A stretch of 38,288 nucleotides of DNA from Bacteroidaceae bacterium (GCA_017516885.1 JAFXAR010000068.1:1-38288); one strand, 5' to 3'. Counted from the first letter of the stretch, positions 8,867-18,270 are shown. The notes: generated by a model not told the origin, from the letters alone. Numbers and translations are program-made.

Positions 8867-10540
8867 TTATTGTGCGCTTTTCTTTGGCTTTTCTATTCTC
8901 AGCACCTGGCTGCAGTACTGTATTATTGCAGGGCGGTGCGTTACGAATATGAGTGTTTTGCCTATTTGGCTCTGTGTCAGGCGGCGCAGCATCTCTTGCT
9001 CGGTCTCTTCGTCAAGCGCCGATGTTACTTCGTCAAGAATAAGTATGCTGCCCGGGCGCAGAATGGAGCGTGCCACGGCAATGCGCTGTGCCTGGCCCTC
9101 GCTTAGCCCGCCTCCTCTTTCTGTAATCTCGCTGTCTATGCCGTCCGGTGCCTCAAGTATGAAGTCGGCGCATGCAATGTGCAGGGCTCTCTTTATCTGC
9201 TCTTCTGTGGCATCGGGGTTGCCCATTAAAAGGTTGTCCCTTACTGTGCCGCTGACAAGGCTGTTGCCCTGCGGGATGTACACAAAATTGCTTCGGGTGA
9301 GTGTTGATGATTCATGCTGTTCCTTGCCGTTGTAAATTTCAATTTTTCCGCTTCTTGGGTTTATGAGCGCTACAAGCAGGCGGATGAGGGTTGATTTTCC
9401 TGCACCGGTCTCGCCCACTATGGCCGTGCTGCTGTTGGGCGGAAAGTCGTAGGTGAAGTCGTTGAGTATGATGCGGCTCTCATCGGTGTATCGGAATGTT
9501 ACATTCTTGAAGCGCACTCCTGCCGTTCCGTCAAGCATGATTGCATCGCCCTGCTTTTCAAGCGGAATGTCTTCAAGCTCGTAAAGGCGCTCTGCGGCGG
9601 TGATTGACGCAACAATGCTTGGAATGTAGCCGCTAAGGTCCATTGTCGGGCGCTGTATAAGGCTTACGAGCTGCAGGTAGGCAGTCATTGTTCCAAATGT
9701 TATCGCTCCCTGACGCAGGCTGTCAGCTCCCCAAAGGAACGCTACAAGATAGCCGGCGGCAAAGCCTAACTGTATCAGGGTGAATGCGCCGAGCGAGAAT
9801 TTTGTCCTGCTTGTTACCTGAGAATGCAGCTTCTTCTGCAGTTCGGAAAGCTGCTTCTCTGTGCTGTTGTTCTGCTCCAATGCCTTTATCAGTTCCTTGT
9901 GCTGAAGGCTCTCCTGCAGCACCGACTGTATTTTGCTGTCGCTGTCGCGCACATCGCGGTTGAGCCTTCTCATGCGGCGCACGTAGAACTGGCTTACAAA
10001 GAGGCATGCCGGGAGTATTATGAGAATTGAAATTGCCAGCATGCGGCTCATGCTGAACAGCAGGAAGAATGATGCTGTAAGCTGCAAAATAACGAGTATT
10101 GTTGCCGGTATTGTCTCTGTGATAAGTGCTGTGATGCTGTTTACATCGCCCTCAAGCCGGTTGGTAAGGTCGCCGGTGTGATGCTTCTGCAGCCGCATCC
10201 AGTCTCCGCGCAGCAGCCGTGAGAAAATTTTCAGCCTCATTCTGTTGCGCACCTTGTTGCCAACAACCGCGTGTATCCAGCGGCTTATGCCGCGTGAAAG
10301 AATCTCGGTGAGCATAAGCGCTCCGATTATTGCTCCGGTCTTTGCCAAAGAACCCTCTTCCACTCCGGTTGCAATGTCTATCGCATGCTTGCATGCAAGA
10401 ACCCAAAGCAGCTGGCACAGGATGTCAATGCCGCCTATAAATGTGTTTGCGGCAGCCTGCCTGCGTGCCCCTGCCGAACTTTTCCAAAGCCATTTGATGA
10501 GGCTTGATGTCTTTATCTCTCTATTACTCTTTTCTGCCAT
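8867..10540 (-). CDS. ABC exporter half-transporter (fused membrane and ATPase domains)
   Basis: A 557-residue protein with an N-terminal membrane domain (about residues 30-320, six hydrophobic segments) and a C-terminal nucleotide-binding domain (about 340-555). All ATPase motifs are intact: Walker A GETGAGKST (376-384), Q-loop Q424, signature LSEGQ (479-483), Walker B ILILDE (499-504) and H-loop H535. It is the MsbA/lipid- or peptide-exporter architecture and should work as a homodimer in the inner membrane, or as a heterodimer with a partner not seen here. Substrate cannot be told from sequence; the neighbours (ruvA, sprA, a divergent transglutaminase-like gene) do not point to one. A signature with Q in place of R after LSEG-Q-A is a mild deviation from LSGGQ. 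Confidence 0.92.
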   Translation of the reverse strand: MAEKSNREIKTSSLIKWLWKSSAGARRQAAANTFIGGIDILCQLLWVLACKHAIDIATGVEEGSLAKTGAIIGALMLTEILSRGISRWIHAVVGNKVRNRMRLKIFSRLLRGDWMRLQKHHTGDLTNRLEGDVNSITALITETIPATILVILQLTASFFLLFSMSRMLAISILIILPACLFVSQFYVRRMRRLNRDVRDSDSKIQSVLQESLQHKELIKALEQNNSTEKQLSELQKKLHSQVTSRTKFSLGAFTLIQLGFAAGYLVAFLWGADSLRQGAITFGTMTAYLQLVSLIQRPTMDLSGYIPSIVASITAAERLYELEDIPLEKQGDAIMLDGTAGVRFKNVTFRYTDESRIILNDFTYDFPPNSSTAIVGETGAGKSTLIRLLVALINPRSGKIEIYNGKEQHESSTLTRSNFVYIPQGNSLVSGTVRDNLLMGNPDATEEQIKRALHIACADFILEAPDGIDSEITERGGGLSEGQAQRIAVARSILRPGSILILDEVTSALDEETEQEMLRRLTQSQIGKTLIFVTHRPAIIQYCSQVLRIEKPKKSAQ

Positions 10541-10583
10541 TTTTCAATTGGTGCAATGTGCGTAAAATACCCGCAATATACGG

Positions 10584-10591
10584 CAAAGATA
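10584..10591 (-). promoter_or_regulatory. Probable -7 box of the ABC exporter gene
   Basis: The minus strand reads TATCTTTG, a perfect match to the Bacteroides -7 consensus TAnnTTTG. It would start transcription near 10578, giving a leader of about 38 bases before the ATG at 10540. No clear TTTG -33 element is found at the right spacing. Confidence 0.5.
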
Positions 10592-10681
10592 AGAAATCAT
10601 TTATAATTACCGTGCGCGCGCAGATAAAAATCGCATATAAGAGTGCGCTTTGGCAATCTTTTCTCAATAAACTGTGCCGGT

Positions 10682-10715
10682 TTTGTGATAATTTGGCAAT
10701 AATTGTATAATTTTG
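10682..10715 (+). promoter_or_regulatory. Promoter of the transglutaminase-like gene
   Basis: TTTG at 10682-10685 and TAATTTTG at 10708-10715 match the Bacteroides -33 and -7 elements, with a 22-base spacer (slightly long). The start of transcription would fall near 10721, about 43 bases before the ATG at 10764. Confidence 0.55.
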
Positions 10716-10763
10716 TGCTAATGGATATGCAGTTTCTTGTTGACAGAACAAAATAATCACAAT

Positions 10764-13409
10764 ATGAAAAGAGAATTTTCCCTGCTGCTTGCAGCGCTTT
10801 TCATGCTGTTCTCTTTTGGAACGGCAGAGGCTCAAAAGAACTTTGACAAAACGGGCAAGATTGCACGCGATTTTGAAAAAAGACGCGTGGCTGTAGGCAA
10901 TGATGCCTATTTTACGATTTTTGACAGTGAAATGTCGCTGCAGCGCCGTCAGGCGATGCAGTTCCTCTACGCATACATGCCTTTGCCCGACCTTGCAGAC
11001 TATTCGGCAGAATTTCATCTGAAGAATGTCGATTATGCACTTAAGGCGCGCGTGGAGATGCCTTGGGGAAAGAGTGTTCCGGTGAGGGAGTTCCTTCACT
11101 TTGTGCTTCCGGTAAGAGTGAACAACGAGAATCTTGACAACAGCCGCGAGGTGTTTTTCAACGAGCTCAGGGACAGGGTGGCAGGGCTTTCCATGCACGA
11201 TGCTGTGCTTGAAGTGAACCACTGGTGCCACGAGAAGGTTACCTACACTCCCAGTGACATACGCACAAGCTCTCCGCTTGCAACAGTGCGCACTGCTTAC
11301 GGACGTTGTGGCGAGGAGTCAACATTTACTGTTGCTGCATTGCGTGCTGTGGGCATTCCGGCACGCCAGGTGTATACTCCGCGCTGGGCGCATACCGACA
11401 ATAACCATGCCTGGGTAGAGGCATGGGTTGACGGCAAATGGTATTTTCTTGGCGCTTGCGAGCCTGAACCGGTGCTGAATCTTGCATGGTTCAATGCTCC
11501 CGCTTCACGCGGAATGCTTATGCACACAAACGCTTTCGGCAGCTATGACGGCCCTGAAGAGGTGCTTAGTGTAACCCCTTGCTTTACAGAAATAAATGTT
11601 ACATCGAACTATGCCCCTGTGGCGACAACCAATATACAGGTGGTTGATGCCTCAGGTGCTCCGGTGCAGGCAACAGTGGAGTTCAAAATTTACAATTATG
11701 CCGAATTCTACACTGCTGCCACAAAGGTATGCAGCGAAGAGGGCCGCACCTCAATTACCAGCGGTCTTGGAGATATGATTGCATGGGCTTCAAAGGACGG
11801 CAAGTTCGGTTTTGCGAAATTTACGGCCGGCAAGGATAATAATGTAAAGGTTGTTCTTGACAAGAACCCCGGCTTTGAAGCCACGTTGGAAATGAACATC
11901 ACTCCTCCGCATGAGCGGAATAATGTGCCTTTTGTAAGCGCAAAGCAGGCGGCTGAGAATGCAAGGCGCTTTGCCGCAGAGGATTCTGTTAGAAATGCTT
12001 ATGTGTCAACATTCATTACTCCCGAAATGGCAGGATTGTTTGCGCAGTTCCTGGGCTTTAACGGACTTCATGAAAGGGATATTGTTGATATTCTGCGCAA
12101 GTCAAGGGGAAACCATGAAACAATAGTGAAGTTCTTGTCGGGAGTTCCTCGCGAGGACCTTGCGCTTGCCTATTTCTTGTTGTCGGCAGTGTCCGACAAG
12201 GACCTTCGTGATGTCTCTCTTGAGGTTCTCTTTGACCACCTTGAGAATACAGCGCGCAACGGCAGCTATGACGAAATTTACCGCAGCTACATACTTAATC
12301 CGCGCGTGAGCAACGAAATGCTGACACCTTATAAATCATTTTTCCGCAAGCAGTTTGATGCCGACAAGAGGCAGTTCTTTGCCGGAGACCCGCAGCGCTG
12401 GGTCAACTGGTGCCGCGAGAATATTGCAGTAAGCAGCGAGTGGAATCCGCTCTCGCTCTGCATGTCTCCTGAGGGCGTGTGGAATATGCGTGTTGCCGAC
12501 CCGCATTCGCGCGACATATTCTTTGTTTCAGGCGCCCGCGCGATAGGAATCCCGGCACGCATAGACGAGGTGACAGGAAAGACACAATACATGATTGTTC
12601 CGGGAGAGTGGACCGATGTTAATTTCGGTGCAGCGCAGGGCGAGAATGCGCCGCAGGGCAGTATCAAGGTGGCTTTTGAACCTACACGCTATTTTGATAA
12701 TCCTAAATACTATTCGCACTTTACAATATCGAAGATTGTTGACGGACGGCTGCAGCTGCTTGGCTACCCCGAGGAGGCGACTACGCTCAAATCTCATTTC
12801 AGCGGCAGCACTGCAATTGACGAAGGCGATTATCTGCTTATGACGGGAACGCGCATGGCCGACGGCGGCGTGCTTGCCCATCTTGCTTTCTTTAGCGTAA
12901 AGAAAGACGAGGAGTGTCCACTGCAGTATGTGCAGCGCGAAAGCAGCGAGGAACTTCAGGTTATAGGGGATTTCAACAGTGAAAATCTTTTCTATGATAT
13001 CAAGGAAGCACGCAACCGCTCGCTTCTTTCGGCCACCGGCCGCGGTTATTATATCATAGCTCTGGTTGCTCCCGGTAACGAGCCCACCAATCACTTCCTG
13101 CGCGATGTAATGCCATATAAGGCCGAATTTGAGAAGTGGGGCAAGAAGATGGTGTTCCTTTTCCGCGACAGGGGCGAGGCTGGGCGTTTTGTGAACGACT
13201 TCCCGAATCTGCCTTCAACGGTTGTCTGGGGTACTGACATAGACGACACAATTTACAACGAAATTGTGAAGAACATGAAACTGAAGAATCCTAACCGCCC
13301 GCTTATTCTTGTTGCCGACACATTTAACCGCGTGGTGTTCATGTCAGAGGGCTATTCAATAGGTCTTGGTGAGCAACTGCACAAGGTGTTGCAGCAGCTT
13401 CAGAAATAA
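10764..13409 (+). CDS. Secreted transglutaminase-like protein
   Basis: I chose the ATG at 10764 because it opens directly on a signal peptide (MKREFSLLLA to GTAEAQ); an in-frame ATG nine codons upstream would add a polar tail and lies near the promoter. The resulting 881-residue protein carries a transglutaminase/protease-like core: C182 in YGRCGEES, H215 in DNNHAWVEAW and an acidic third position in GACEPEP (about 231-236). A second region (about 540-620; HSRDIFFVSGARAIGIPAR) looks like a degenerate copy without the cysteine. The last 110 residues read like a thioredoxin-like fold without CXXC. Members of this Bacteroidetes family are exported; whether they cross-link, cleave or deamidate proteins is unknown. 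Next on the strand is a 51-codon frame 34 bases away. Confidence 0.85.
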   Translation: MKREFSLLLAALFMLFSFGTAEAQKNFDKTGKIARDFEKRRVAVGNDAYFTIFDSEMSLQRRQAMQFLYAYMPLPDLADYSAEFHLKNVDYALKARVEMPWGKSVPVREFLHFVLPVRVNNENLDNSREVFFNELRDRVAGLSMHDAVLEVNHWCHEKVTYTPSDIRTSSPLATVRTAYGRCGEESTFTVAALRAVGIPARQVYTPRWAHTDNNHAWVEAWVDGKWYFLGACEPEPVLNLAWFNAPASRGMLMHTNAFGSYDGPEEVLSVTPCFTEINVTSNYAPVATTNIQVVDASGAPVQATVEFKIYNYAEFYTAATKVCSEEGRTSITSGLGDMIAWASKDGKFGFAKFTAGKDNNVKVVLDKNPGFEATLEMNITPPHERNNVPFVSAKQAAENARRFAAEDSVRNAYVSTFITPEMAGLFAQFLGFNGLHERDIVDILRKSRGNHETIVKFLSGVPREDLALAYFLLSAVSDKDLRDVSLEVLFDHLENTARNGSYDEIYRSYILNPRVSNEMLTPYKSFFRKQFDADKRQFFAGDPQRWVNWCRENIAVSSEWNPLSLCMSPEGVWNMRVADPHSRDIFFVSGARAIGIPARIDEVTGKTQYMIVPGEWTDVNFGAAQGENAPQGSIKVAFEPTRYFDNPKYYSHFTISKIVDGRLQLLGYPEEATTLKSHFSGSTAIDEGDYLLMTGTRMADGGVLAHLAFFSVKKDEECPLQYVQRESSEELQVIGDFNSENLFYDIKEARNRSLLSATGRGYYIIALVAPGNEPTNHFLRDVMPYKAEFEKWGKKMVFLFRDRGEAGRFVNDFPNLPSTVVWGTDIDDTIYNEIVKNMKLKNPNRPLILVADTFNRVVFMSEGYSIGLGEQLHKVLQQLQK

Positions 13410-13443
13410 ACAGATGCTTTGGAACTTCTAATATGCAAAAGCA

Positions 13444-13599
13444 ATGTTTGTACCAGTGTCACCCGAAGCGCTTGTTGAGCAGCTGTATGCATCGTATGGG
13501 TATACAGTGCCGCTTGACTATGCCATAAACTATATCGAAATGAACGAGTATGCAACTGCGGACGATTTCCACTATTGGCTGCAGTCGCTGGAAGGATGA
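13444..13599 (+). CDS. Small hypothetical protein, 51 residues
   Basis: An ATG frame of 51 codons (begins MFVPVSPEALVEQLY, ends DDFHYWLQSLEG) starts 34 bases after the transglutaminase-like gene and ends 25 bases before the large palindrome at 13625. Codon use looks like that of neighbouring genes and the composition (amphipathic, rich in Tyr, Glu, Asp) is protein-like rather than random. I do not recognise a family. It could be a free-standing small protein cotranscribed with the gene before it, or the tail of an older, lost gene. Confidence 0.45.
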   Translation: MFVPVSPEALVEQLYASYGYTVPLDYAINYIEMNEYATADDFHYWLQSLEG

Positions 13600-13624
13600 C
13601 AGAGACTGTGCTATGCGTCCGGGT

Positions 13625-13674
13625 AAATAAAGTCAGAGGGTGTCAAGCGCGCTTGACACCCTCTGACTTTATTT
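13625..13674. terminator. 50-bp perfect palindrome, probable bidirectional terminator
   Basis: Two 25-base arms are exact reverse complements with no spacer: the left begins AAATAAAGTCAGAGGG and the centre reads AAGCGCGCTT. As RNA it would fold into a long stem with a minimal loop, with an A-rich 5' foot and a U-rich 3' foot in either orientation. It sits between the plus-strand 51-codon frame and the minus-strand 57-residue gene, so it can stop transcription from both sides. Confidence 0.8.
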
Positions 13675-13685
13675 GCTGGTGGAAC

Positions 13686-13859
13686 TTATTTCCATACATT
13701 GCCCCATTCGCCTCTCTGCTTTCCGGCAAATGACGAGCTTGCGTCTACTTCAGTGGAATTGTCAATCTTGATTCTTCCATTATCATTAGATGTAGCAATA
13801 ATCTCTACTGGCTGTATCTCTATTTCCTTGCTCTGCGGCATACAATATTTATTTTTCAT
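13686..13859 (-). CDS. Small protein downstream of the sialidase, 57 residues
   Basis: An intact 57-codon frame from ATG at 13859 (MKNKYCMPQSKEIEIQPVEI...) to TAA at 13688-13686 (...GKQRGEWGNVWK). It follows the sialidase stop by 46 bases on the same strand, and an A-rich tract (AAAAAGAAATATT) precedes the ATG. Its shape (MKnKY..P start, a beta-like middle with IIATS, polar linker, Trp-rich end GEWGNVW) resembles, from memory, short unnamed proteins common in Bacteroidales. No signal peptide or membrane segment is seen. Function is unknown; genetic linkage to the secreted sialidase is the only clue. Confidence 0.65.
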   Translation of the reverse strand: MKNKYCMPQSKEIEIQPVEIIATSNDNGRIKIDNSTEVDASSSFAGKQRGEWGNVWK

Positions 13860-13905
13860 AATATTTCTTTTTAGTGGTTGTTTGAAAAATCCTTGTCAGT
13901 GGCTC

Positions 13906-16900
13906 TTATCTGATTATAACCTTCTTGTTGCCCTTGATGTATATGCCGCCTTTGATTGTGGTGTGTACGCGACGGCCTGTGAGGTCATAGAAAGTTCCCG
14001 CATTCCCGTTTTCACCTTTCACTTCCTCAATAGCTGTTGTGCCGTCAAGGCGAATCTGTACGCTTTCGGCAGGAGTGCTTAGCGAGAGGTATGAACGGTT
14101 CATGGCAAGCGTTGAGCCGATTTTTCCTTTGTAGAAGGCTGTTGCGCCGTTTGCTCTTGTGAGAATGTAGGCATTGTCGCTCTCTGTCAGTGTCTTTGCC
14201 GCTCCGGCGCTGTGTCCCAGGAGGTTTCCGCTAAGGTCGGCGCGTGCCTCATCCTTTGCGGGTGTCATTGTGTATTTTCCGGCCTCGCCTGCAAGAAGCA
14301 CACCCTGGTTGGCCGGGATTGCCTCGCCGGCAGCAATAGCTGTCATTTCGGCATAATCTCCATCGGCACTCTTGATGCAGTATGCTGTCACGCCCTCGGG
14401 AACGATTGTTGCAAAGGGTGCGCTGAATGTGCCTATTGCACTCACGCCGGCGATGTCGTCAATGGCATTGAGGGTTGGGGTGTTCTGGTACTCTGCTTCC
14501 TTTACAATGAGTGCCGACGTGTATGTGCCGTTAAGAAAAGGGACTGTTGAGTTGTCGAAATTGCCGTTTCCCTCATTCATTATATAAACTCCGCTGATGT
14601 TTGGGTTGCCGCTGGCGCCTCTCTTGTCAAACGTGAAGTATACATGTCCGAACAGGTTGTCGGCGGTCTTGTTTGTTACGTTGCTTGATGTGGTGCTTAT
14701 TAGCGGTGCAACTGCAAAGTCGTTGATGTCGGCAGTGTATTCGTTTGTCACTGTCTGGTAGGTAAGGTATTTGCCTGTGCTGTCGTATGCAGGCACCATA
14801 ATATAGCGTGTGTTGCCGTTCTTTGTAAACTTGCGGAATACAAAGAGTGCCGATTTTGGCAATTCATTTCCGTCACATTCTACATTCACAAGTGCAGTGC
14901 CGTTGAAGTTGATGTAACGGTCGCTGTAACTGCTGCTGCGGGTGCTGAAGGTAATTGTATAGGCCTTGCCGTCTTCGGGCATCTGTATGCCTTCGGTTGT
15001 TCCCTTGTACGCTGTAACAGCCTGAGCAAGTTCGCCAGCTGTTATTGTGCCTGCTGCAAAGTTCTCTATTGCCGTCTTTAATGTTGTGCGTGCGCTGTTG
15101 TCTGCTGTTGGGTATCCCACGCCTTCCTGTGCAAGAATCCCTTCTGCAGCCTGCTTAAGGTCATCTTTGCTGTAGTATGCGCCGTTGGTGATTTCGTTTA
15201 TCGTCAATGGAATGTATACCATGCAGTATCCGCCCGGAACCTCCTCGAAGAAGAATGCTATCTTGCCGTCGGCCTGCAATGACATGGTGCTGTAGCAGGA
15301 TGCCTTGTAAGATACCTGGAGGCCTTCGGTCCAGTTTTCGGCAAAAGTCGTAGTGGTATATTCTGTCTCAGGGTCAATCTCCTTGAAATAGAAGCCTACG
15401 TTGCTGCGGTCGTTGCCCTTCGGAATGCTCTGAAGCATCAGCTTTACTGTCTTGCCATTGCCGTTGAGGGCCTCTACGCAGAATATTTCGCCGTTTGTTG
15501 AGTTGCCGCCGTATGAGATGCCGCCTGTCTGGCTGTTGCTGGCAACTACAGTGCCCCAGCTGCCGGTGGTGTAGGTGTCATCGTCGAAAGTGAAGAGGTT
15601 GAAGTAGCGTCCGTTGTACTTGCGGCTGCTCAAGATTACTGTGCCGTCGGGGAGCTCCTCGCACTTAGGCTCGTCGCCTCCCGATGCCGGGCGGTCGGCG
15701 AGTGTTCCAAGAACTTTCCATGTGCCGCCGAAGTCATCGGAGTAGATTACGCGGTTGCCTTCGTCTCTCGTCCATATCGAGCAGTAGAGGCGGTAATACT
15801 CGTTCTTTTTTACTACACGGCTCTGCATGATGCGTCCCGAACCGATGAACATTGATGTAACGGTGGGGGTGTTGTTTTCATCATGGAATATGCTGTACAT
15901 TGCGTCTGTAACCTCTTCGGGCTCACTCCAGCTCCAGCTGTCGGTGCTCTCATTGTATGTACCGTATACGCGCGCAACGCGGTTCACTTCTGTTGCGTCG
16001 GTGTCTCCAATCTTTTCAGGTGTCCAACGGCCGTTGTGGCATACAGTGCGGCCGCACACCATCATCACAAGCACCTTGTTGCTCTCGCGGTCGGCAACAA
16101 CTGCTGCGTCGCCGTAACCGGCCTGCATTTCATTGGTGTTGCGTCCGTCGCCGTCGGCAATGAAGAACTCTTCGCCCCATGTGAGGCCGTTGTCTTTTGA
16201 TATGCGGCACTTAATGTCTACCTCGCCGTAACCGATGTCACTGCCGCAAGGACGGTTGTCGGAGATTGCGATGAGGTCGCCGTTGGGGGCTGTTGCTATT
16301 GCCGGTATGCGGTATGGCTTGTTGTTTGCATCGGGAGAGTAGAAGAGTGTGCGCTCTCTATTTGCTTCGTATGCGGCAGTGAGAACATACTCCTTTTCCT
16401 GGAGTGAAATGTTCGCTCCGTTAACAGTGTTGCCGTCTGCATCAACGAATCCTTTGAAATCGTAACCGCGGTATGTTTCGCTCTCAAGTGTAACAGCCTT
16501 GTCCTTGGGCAGATAGTATGTCTGCGCTTCAATGCTCTCGGTAATACGGGTGGTTGAGGCGCTTCCTCCTACTGTGAACTTGTGGTTTGCAACGCGTTTT
16601 TCGCCGCCCCAGTGTGCGCCTGTCACCTGTGCAGAGAATGTGAGCGGGTTTGCTGCTACAACATCGGCTTTCCAGTAGCTGCCGGTGTTGTTTGCTGCTG
16701 TACCGTAGAGTTTGAGAGAGCCTCCTGCGCCACCGTACATGTTAATGCCCAACGAGGTGTTGCTGTTGCTCTTGGGCAGAATGGCGAATGTTGCTCCGTT
16801 TTCTATTACGAACCATTTGCCGCCGGTGTCCGTGTTAAGAACCGCTGCATTGCCGTTGGCGTGCGATGTGCCGTCAATGGGTACGTTCAGAGCGAGTGCT

Positions 16901-18270
16901 TCGCCTGCTGCATAGTTGTAGAGCGTGAAGCTCTCGGCTGTACCTACAAGACACCACAATTGCTGCAGCAACGTGTAGTCGAGTGTGGCAGTCGTTCCGG
17001 CAGCGCCGTCATTGCCGCTGGCAACACCCGCCCAATATGAACCGTTGCTTGCGTTACTCAGGCGCACCCATTTGTCACCGTAGTTCTCGCTGAAGATGTT
17101 GAGCGCGAACTGTGCTGTAAGCGAAAAGTCGTTTGTCTTGCTGTTGAACTGAGCGAGGTCAAGGTTGCCGTCGGCATCTACTGTGTATGTATTGCCTGCT
17201 TCATCTACAAAACCATTGAATGTGTATGCCGAATTCAGATTGCTTGTATCAACAGTGAGTGTGCCGCTGATGTTTCCGATAGTCACTCCGGCTGTGTAGC
17301 TGCTGCTTATGCTTTCGCCGTTTAGCGTGCATGACAGATTGTAGTCGCTTGCGCCGAGGAAAATTGTCATTTCGGCAGCGCCTTCGATAAATTCAGTGAA
17401 TATGTAGTCGGTACAGAAGTTTGTGGTTGCCTTGTTGTATGTGGTTGTAGACTGGTCGGGGCTGTTGTTGGTGTTCATTACAAAGTAGAGGTTTCTGCCG
17501 TCTCCGGCAGAATTTTGCGAAAACAGTGTTACGGCGTCAACATTGTATGTGTTTGCTGTTCCCAGTTCAAAGTCAAACGCTGAGTTCTGTATTCCCTTGT
17601 GCTTCAGAAAGTAGCCTGTTCCGTTGCCGTCGGCATCAACGCACTCGAAATTGTATTTTCCCTCATCGGTTACAGAGCACTTGAAACGGTATGCCGGCGA
17701 TGTTATGTCGCGGATGTTGGATACGCGGAGCGTGCCGTTGTCGTTGTAGAAATACTGCTTTGAATCGTTGTCACAGTAGATGTTGTATATCTTGCCGTCC
17801 TGCGGGCGTGGGTTGTACTCCACGAACTTGTAGTCGGTAGAGAAATTTGTGCTTTCCTTGTTGAACGCACCGTCGGCCTGGTCAAATGAACCATCGTTTT
17901 TCATCACGAAATATTTGCCTGCATCTGCAGAGTACAATGTTACGTTGCCGTCAACGAATGCTTTTTCTGTGCTCACAGTGAAGTTGTATCCATTGTCCTG
18001 CACTCTTTTGTGCGCAAGGTACTTGCCGCTGCCCATGTTGTAGAACTGCAGATAGTCGCCGTTTGCGATGCAGCGGAAAATATAATCAGGGTTGCCCTCT
18101 TCGGTATTTCCTGCAACAGCAAGGCTGCCGTTGTTTACATGGAAATATTGCTGCGTGTCGTTGTCGCAGTAGATGTAATAAAGCCTTCCGGCTTCGGGTA
18201 TCTGCGCTGTTGCGTATGTGCATACACAGAGCATCAATGCCGAAAGGAAAAATTTAAGATTTCTTTTCAT
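13906..18270 (-). CDS. Secreted multidomain exo-alpha-sialidase (GH33-type) with type 9 sorting tail
   Basis: A 1454-residue protein with signal peptide (1-23, ending YATAQ). Two tandem binding-like repeats follow (about 27-151 and 159-293, each opening G-x-x-Y-x-I-Y-C-D-N-D), then a module 300-392, a beta-trefoil-like stretch about 400-535, a second copy of the module (540-636), and the catalytic propeller (about 640-1025). The catalytic part shows YRIPAI (R654), D678, Asp-boxes SKDNGLTW (691-698) and SDDFGGTW (844-851), a conserved E867, R955 in DRSNVGF and Y993 in SCYSTMSL, which I infer to be the nucleophile. A FIVAR-like helical piece (about 1032-1096), another binding-like domain and a C-terminal tail (FYDLTGRRV to GNKKVIIR) follow. 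The enzyme would release terminal sialic acid outside the cell. The tail resembles T9SS type A sorting domains. Confidence 0.9.
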   Translation of the reverse strand: MKRNLKFFLSALMLCVCTYATAQIPEAGRLYYIYCDNDTQQYFHVNNGSLAVAGNTEEGNPDYIFRCIANGDYLQFYNMGSGKYLAHKRVQDNGYNFTVSTEKAFVDGNVTLYSADAGKYFVMKNDGSFDQADGAFNKESTNFSTDYKFVEYNPRPQDGKIYNIYCDNDSKQYFYNDNGTLRVSNIRDITSPAYRFKCSVTDEGKYNFECVDADGNGTGYFLKHKGIQNSAFDFELGTANTYNVDAVTLFSQNSAGDGRNLYFVMNTNNSPDQSTTTYNKATTNFCTDYIFTEFIEGAAEMTIFLGASDYNLSCTLNGESISSSYTAGVTIGNISGTLTVDTSNLNSAYTFNGFVDEAGNTYTVDADGNLDLAQFNSKTNDFSLTAQFALNIFSENYGDKWVRLSNASNGSYWAGVASGNDGAAGTTATLDYTLLQQLWCLVGTAESFTLYNYAAGEALALNVPIDGTSHANGNAAVLNTDTGGKWFVIENGATFAILPKSNSNTSLGINMYGGAGGSLKLYGTAANNTGSYWKADVVAANPLTFSAQVTGAHWGGEKRVANHKFTVGGSASTTRITESIEAQTYYLPKDKAVTLESETYRGYDFKGFVDADGNTVNGANISLQEKEYVLTAAYEANRERTLFYSPDANNKPYRIPAIATAPNGDLIAISDNRPCGSDIGYGEVDIKCRISKDNGLTWGEEFFIADGDGRNTNEMQAGYGDAAVVADRESNKVLVMMVCGRTVCHNGRWTPEKIGDTDATEVNRVARVYGTYNESTDSWSWSEPEEVTDAMYSIFHDENNTPTVTSMFIGSGRIMQSRVVKKNEYYRLYCSIWTRDEGNRVIYSDDFGGTWKVLGTLADRPASGGDEPKCEELPDGTVILSSRKYNGRYFNLFTFDDDTYTTGSWGTVVASNSQTGGISYGGNSTNGEIFCVEALNGNGKTVKLMLQSIPKGNDRSNVGFYFKEIDPETEYTTTTFAENWTEGLQVSYKASCYSTMSLQADGKIAFFFEEVPGGYCMVYIPLTINEITNGAYYSKDDLKQAAEGILAQEGVGYPTADNSARTTLKTAIENFAAGTITAGELAQAVTAYKGTTEGIQMPEDGKAYTITFSTRSSSYSDRYINFNGTALVNVECDGNELPKSALFVFRKFTKNGNTRYIMVPAYDSTGKYLTYQTVTNEYTADINDFAVAPLISTTSSNVTNKTADNLFGHVYFTFDKRGASGNPNISGVYIMNEGNGNFDNSTVPFLNGTYTSALIVKEAEYQNTPTLNAIDDIAGVSAIGTFSAPFATIVPEGVTAYCIKSADGDYAEMTAIAAGEAIPANQGVLLAGEAGKYTMTPAKDEARADLSGNLLGHSAGAAKTLTESDNAYILTRANGATAFYKGKIGSTLAMNRSYLSLSTPAESVQIRLDGTTAIEEVKGENGNAGTFYDLTGRRVHTTIKGGIYIKGNKKVIIR

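Noticed and set aside
10524..11231. Minus-strand open frame (235 codons) opposite the transglutaminase-like gene and across its promoter
   Set aside because: It overlaps a well-supported signal peptide gene and both promoters, and its composition is that of an antisense shadow.
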